Shown here: positions 8,555 to 11,137 of the stretch, piece after piece | Layout: each line of letters opens with the position of its first letter | Numbering within the stretch: the stretch's first letter is position 1 | DNA from: Beroe ovata | Taxonomy: Eukaryota > Ctenophora > Nuda > Beroida > Beroidae | Assembly: GCA_946803715.1 (NCBI GenBank) | Contig: CAMPET010000090.1 | Location: forward strand, 222,881 to 234,017 | Reading direction: 5' to 3' | Length of the DNA: 11,137 bases | Made by a program: the position numbers and the translations under genes | Notes under the pieces: model-generated | Database searches by the model: none | Told to the model about the DNA's origin: nothing | The model's input: the letters and a program-made list of their open reading frames with translations, nothing else

Positions 8555-9897
8555 ATGATGAACAGTTCGCCTCGATTTCGTCGGAGAACGGAAATCCCCC
8601 TCCCCTCTCCCTCCTACCCTCGCTACATCTCGCCCTCCTCCACCGCTATCCGCTCCTCCTATGACCACTACAACACCAGTCTCCATAGCAACACCAGTTT
8701 CCATAGCAACTATAATACGACCTCCTCAACACATTGTCATCAGATCAGCTACAAATCTCCAGATAACTCCGCAAGCCGTGGTTCTCCAGTTCGATACACG
8801 ACCACATCATCGACCACGGCATCTAAATCTGATTACCGATCATCGTCCAATATAGCAGCGACGACCACAGACTACAGGTCGTCCCGATATCCCAGTGGGA
8901 GTAGTAGCAGTACCGGAAGTCGCGGTAGTAACGGCGGGGTGTCACGTCCCGGGTCCGTTACCCGGAAATCTGCGGGAACTGCAGATATGCCGGTACGGAG
9001 TAGCTCGAAATGTGCGGGAACTGCAGATGTTCCGGTACGGAGTAGCTCTCCCTCCATCTCACGGAGATACGGGTTTCAGACCGGGACTAGATCACGACTC
9101 TCCAGTGACCCGGAGAACAGTAGTGATTCATCGTCAAGAGGGGGTAATTACCATCCAATTAGTAATTATCATCCAATTAGCAAGAAAGATTCGCCCCGAA
9201 TTCCGCGACGGTCCGTAAACTCTCCGGATATTCCGCGTCGAGGGGTTCAGTCTCCGGACACGCCCGCGAGTCTCCGTCGATCCGTAAACACTCGGCATAT
9301 CCCGCGTCCCAAGTCAGTGGCGGGACACGTGGGTGCTGACTGTCTCAGATCTCCGGTTCTGGAGAACGCCCGCAGGGCTATGATTGCCCGGCCAGCCAGT
9401 GCGGGAAGTGGGCGGGTTGATGAGGACGTGTTTGAACCGTACTCCCATGATATGATCAGACACCATGATTCCGACGAGGAGAAGCGCAGTTCATCCAATC
9501 ATTCCGATCGGAGTTCCGCCAAAAGTTCCGTCAGCTCGGAACTAGACCCGCAGCTTTGCGGGGCCGACCCGCCCTCCTGCGATGACCGAGACAAAACTTT
9601 AACCCGCGCCGCGGGCGAGGACGATAAAACTCTTACCCGGACAACGATAGCCGATAACAAAACTCTACTGCGGGCTCTAGCTGCGGCTGATGATGACCGG
9701 GACATTGTCATGAGACCAATCCGAGACGAACATCATCATAGTGATAATGAGGTTGTTATGAAGCCGGATAAATCGCCTCTTCCGGGTCGACGCCCGGGAC
9801 CCGGGGTTGTTGTTGCTAAAAATAGCAACGGACTGCAGAGTGCTATAAATAGTAACACGGAGGCGGAGGTCACGTGTTCAGAAGAAGAGGAGGGAGA
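8555..9897 (+). CDS. Ser/Arg-rich disordered protein, large exon (family not recognised)
   Basis: A single frame of 447 full codons plus two bases is open from ATG 8555, with clearly higher G+C than the flanks. The frame is also open back to 8522, and a possible acceptor ACGTACAG ends at 8536, so the exon may start at 8537 with the Met codons internal. The protein is rich in Ser, Arg, Pro, Asp and His, with no hydrophobic segment, signal peptide or folded domain I can recognise. An N-terminal Pro/Ser/Tyr part (residues 16-29) is followed by Ser/Thr/Asn tracts and several in-frame tandem repeats (138-165, 198-209, 213-255, 346-378). Residues 303-310 (HHDSDEEK) are a CK2-like acidic site, and SP pairs at 213, 223 and 233 suit proline-directed kinases. 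The end is acidic (SEEEEG). The TAA at 9899-9901 overlaps a perfect GTAAGT donor (9898), so the stop is probably removed by splicing. Possible roles such as cytoskeletal scaffold are guesses. Confidence 0.88.
8679..8710. promoter_or_regulatory. Tandem RFX-type X-boxes within the coding exon
   Basis: GTCTCCATAGCAAC (8679-8692) and GTTTCCATAGCAAC (8697-8710) both fit the imperfect-palindrome X-box bound by RFX winged-helix factors, which control ciliary genes in animals. They are copies of an 18-bp in-frame repeat (ACCAGTYTCCATAGCAAC), which encodes NTSLHSNTSFHSN-like protein sequence. The site lies about 125-155 bp into the open frame. It could be a fortuitous result of a coding duplication, an intragenic enhancer or part of a downstream promoter. 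Confidence 0.4.
8966..9049 (+). repeat. 42-bp coding tandem duplication (14 codons x2)
   Basis: Units 8966-9007 and 9008-9049 encode residues 138-151 and 152-165, pattern K[S/C]AGTAD[M/V]PVRSSS. The DNA is nearly identical, so the duplication is fairly young. It keeps the frame. Confidence 0.95.
9146..9181 (+). repeat. 18-bp coding tandem duplication (NYHPIS x2)
   Basis: AATTAYCATCCAATTAG(T/C) occurs twice in tandem and encodes residues 198-203 and 204-209. The frame is kept. It is one of several short duplications in this exon. Confidence 0.95.
9191..9319 (+). repeat. Degenerate ~10-codon repeats SPxIPRRxVN
   Basis: Residues 213-222, 223-232, 233-245 and 246-255 follow a pattern S/T-P/R-x-I/T-P-R-R-x-V-N/Q; the third unit has a three-residue insertion. 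Each of the first three starts with Ser-Pro, and all but the third keep a basic pair or Arg-Pro after the IP. The xIP motifs lack the Ser of a canonical EB1-binding SxIP. Repeated SP sites beside basic residues suggest phospho-regulated binding, an inference only. Confidence 0.85.
9590..9688 (+). repeat. 33-bp coding repeats (DKTLTR-type, 11 codons x3)
   Basis: Residues 346-356, 357-367 and 368-378 share [D/N]KTL[T/L]R followed by four or five variable residues. The 11-residue period and alternating acidic and basic positions would allow helix formation, though no coiled-coil heptad is evident. Codons differ between units, so this array is older than the 42-bp duplication. Confidence 0.9.
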
Positions 9898-10344
9898 GTA
9901 AGTTTGGGAATACACGTGTAGTGGTGGAGGGGATTATATGGGATGAAATTTTATTAATTTTGAGCTAGGATTGAAAAATTAATTACCTCGGCTCAGACAT
10001 CTTCCAAATGCATGCGTCTTTGATCGTCACAAATAGCATGAAATCTATTTTTGTGTGTTTTGGATCTACTCTCCTTTAACTAGAGCCTTCTTCCCCTTTG
10101 AAAGCACAATGAATTCCAAAGTCATCCCAAATATTGGATCACCTTGATTCTCTTTCCTGCCCTCCACTATCCAGTAGCAGACCTGTATTTACTCATAACC
10201 CCTCCCCCTCCCCTTCAGTTACAGGCCCCGACCCCGGTCTATCGCCACCCTCAGTTACACCTAACTAACCCCTCCTCTCTCCCTCCAGTTGCACCTAGCT
10301 AACCCCTCCNGTTACACCTAGCTAACCCCTCCTCTCTCCCCCAG
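9898..10344 (+). other. Inferred intron with stop-overlapping donor
   Basis: The donor GTAAGT at 9898-9903 is perfect after GGAGA, and the acceptor is CTCTCTCCCCCAG at 10332-10344. The intron splits a codon after its second base (GA|T, Asp). If it is retained, translation ends at once at TAA 9899-9901. No AATAAA follows that stop within the intron, which argues against it being the usual transcript end. The first ~290 bp hold nothing recognisable; the last ~150 bp are the repeated splice-acceptor region described separately. Its length is 447 nt. Confidence 0.75.
10196..10344 (+). repeat. Tandem array of 3' splice-site cassettes
   Basis: Units of about 34, 24 and 33 bp start at 10253, 10287 and 10310/10311. 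Each consists of (A)GTTRCACCTARCTAACCCC, then a pyrimidine tract, then CAG. Each unit therefore contains a branch-point-like CTAAC, a polypyrimidine tract and an acceptor AG. Upstream, 10219-10249 duplicates the first 31 nt of the next exon (29 of 31 identical to 10345-10375) behind its own CCCTTCAG acceptor. An ambiguous base at 10310 hides one AG. Only the last acceptor keeps the frame open. Confidence 0.85.
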
Positions 10345-10483
10345 TTACAGACCCCGGCCCCGGTCTATCGCCACCGATATCGGTTACAACAAACACTACC
10401 CTGACCCAGTACTACCCATGTCACCAGACTACGAAGCTAATGCGTACATGAGAAACTCGACCAACAACCTCGCATCTCAACAG
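10345..10483 (+). CDS. Downstream exon of the same gene (46 codons)
   Basis: Joined to the preceding exon in phase (GA|T), this segment is open over all 46 codons and then meets CAG|GTACAA at 10483/10484, ending in phase 0. It begins DYRPRPRSIATD and ends STNNLASQQ, with a middle part rich in Pro, Asp, Tyr and Asn. The change from a repetitive Ser/Arg composition to a more varied one suggests the C-terminal side of the protein may be better conserved, but I do not recognise it. If the second donor is not used, the frame runs on to TAA at 10550-10552. The agreement of phase, open frame, acceptor and donor makes the exon likely; the protein must continue outside the window if the second intron is spliced. 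Confidence 0.72.
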
Positions 10484-10862
10484 GTACAATTTGGGAAGAT
10501 ATTTTTGGTGGAAATATGTCACTTTGATGGGATTTATAATTTTTTCACATAATCTATCTCGATCGAAAATTCAGAAAAAAATGTTAATGACTACGTATGA
10601 CCCGGTACTCGGTAGGGGCATATATTTTTGTTATTGACAACAAATTGACAATCGGACATAAAAAACCTAACCTCTTGACACCGGATATGACACCATTCCT
10701 TATCAAATGACACTGCAAACGATCAAAACTTACCGCATGACGGCTCGCTCCCATTTTCAAATTTCCCGCCCTCACTCACTCACATATCCTGAGTCATTAT
10801 TATCACATGTGGTATGAAAACGTGTGCACACAGCTTACTGATCGCTGTTCACTATCCAATCT

Positions 10863-10876
10863 TCACTGATCAGTGA
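10863..10876. repeat. 14-bp perfect palindrome TCACTGATCAGTGA
   Basis: The sequence equals its own reverse complement. A related CACTGATCAGCG lies at 11006-11017, and TGATCA cores recur at 11009, 11030 and 11037. The recurrence suggests a locally amplified motif or a binding-site cluster. Confidence 0.7.
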
Positions 10877-11008
10877 TTTCTATAATTGTAAATAGTGCAG
10901 TTGTCCCAAATTGCACTTACAGTTATTTTAATACTTACAGTAAGTTTATTGTAATATTGTAATTTATTTGGGGACTTGGCGCTGCTCTACGTACACCACT
11001 GTAACCAC

Positions 11009-11085
11009 TGATCAGCGTACAATGACCGCTGATCATTGATCATTGATGACGTCGCCTCCCTCAACCCCGCCCACCTCGCATAAAG
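11009..11085 (+). promoter_or_regulatory. TGATCA cluster, CRE-like site, GC box
   Basis: TGATCA occurs at 11009, 11030 and 11037. TGACGTCG, one base from the CRE palindrome, is at 11047-11054. The GC box CCCCGCCC is at 11065-11072, and a weak TATA-like ATAAAG lies at 11080-11085. The order and tight spacing resemble a core promoter for an alternative start or another gene to the right, but no downstream exon is visible. Confidence 0.25.
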
Positions 11086-11118
11086 ATCAGAGGGGGGGCA
11101 GAGATCACCACTCTCAAC

Positions 11119-11134
11119 GGGGGGGGGGGGGGGG
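11119..11134 (+). repeat. Poly-G tract (16 G)
   Basis: A 16-base G run lies three bases from the window end, with a G7 run shortly upstream near 11092. It could form quadruplex structures. Long homopolymers are also places where assemblies end or err, so its length is uncertain. Confidence 0.9.
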
Positions 11135-11137
11135 AGG

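Larger units (their letters stand above)
10484..11137 (+). other. Probable second intron, no exon seen
   Basis: This stretch starts with the donor GTACAA and is AT-rich to about 10980. I see no further exon. Possible acceptors TTGCACTTACAG and AATACTTACAG near 10911-10939 are followed by stops in the required frame soon after. Contents worth noting are the 14-bp palindrome at 10863-10876 and the regulatory-looking motifs at 11009-11085. Confidence 0.5.

Noticed and set aside
9191-9319. EB1-binding SxIP motifs in the IPRR repeats
   Set aside because: The residue two before IP is Pro or Arg, not Ser/Thr, in each copy, so the canonical motif is absent.
8555-9711. Other open frames on both strands within the large exon (for example 8661-8855, 8895-9218, 9247-9498, 9499-9711)
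   Set aside because: They are shadows of the long GC-richer coding frame and have no independent support.
9898-9901. TAA at 9899-9901 as the definite end of the protein
   Set aside because: It overlaps a perfect GTAAGT donor, no polyadenylation signal follows nearby, and an in-phase open exon lies downstream; it stays possible as a retained-intron form.
10584-10775. 63-codon minus-strand frame in the inferred second intron
   Set aside because: No motif or splice support; length compatible with chance.

Overview
The window looks like genomic DNA from an animal, most likely an invertebrate. It has long CA/TG microsatellites, AT-rich non-coding DNA (roughly two thirds A+T by eye) in which CpG is not obviously depleted, GT-AG introns with a branch point and polypyrimidine tract, and one isolated coding exon of higher G+C. 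There are no bacterial-style gene clusters or ribosome binding sites. I cannot name the species or clade.

Layout. Positions 1-2202 hold a CA microsatellite, about 1.7 kb of sequence with no supported gene, a promoter-like block (eight CCAAT boxes, CACGTG and TCACATGA E-boxes, TATA-like motifs, 1698-2007) and a 136-bp TG microsatellite. Positions 2802-5837 hold an unusual nested repeat. Two direct copies of a ~440-bp sequence (2802-3245 and 5397-5837) exactly bracket a 2.1-kb foldback element (3249-5393). The element has ~690-bp inverted arms, a ~760-nt core and a TA dinucleotide on each side. Positions 5838-8536 are gene-free AT-rich DNA with an E2F-like palindrome and a small array of a 12-bp motif. 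The only convincing gene is on the plus strand from about 8537 onward.

The gene. A large exon (about 8537/8555-9897) encodes a ~448-residue Ser/Arg-rich, probably disordered protein built partly from short in-frame tandem duplications. Its stop codon overlaps a perfect GTAAGT donor. Splicing to an acceptor at 10343/10344 restores the frame into a 139-nt exon (10345-10483) that is open throughout and ends at a CAG|GTACAA donor. The gene probably continues beyond the window. I do not recognise the protein family.

Most interesting points. (1) The intron ends in a tandem array of complete 3' splice-site cassettes, plus a duplicated exon start. Every upstream acceptor, and intron retention, would give an early stop, while only the last acceptor continues the protein. 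(2) The foldback element sits exactly between the two direct repeats. (3) Two perfect RFX-type X-boxes 18 bp apart lie inside the coding exon. None of these has been tested against a database or transcript data here.
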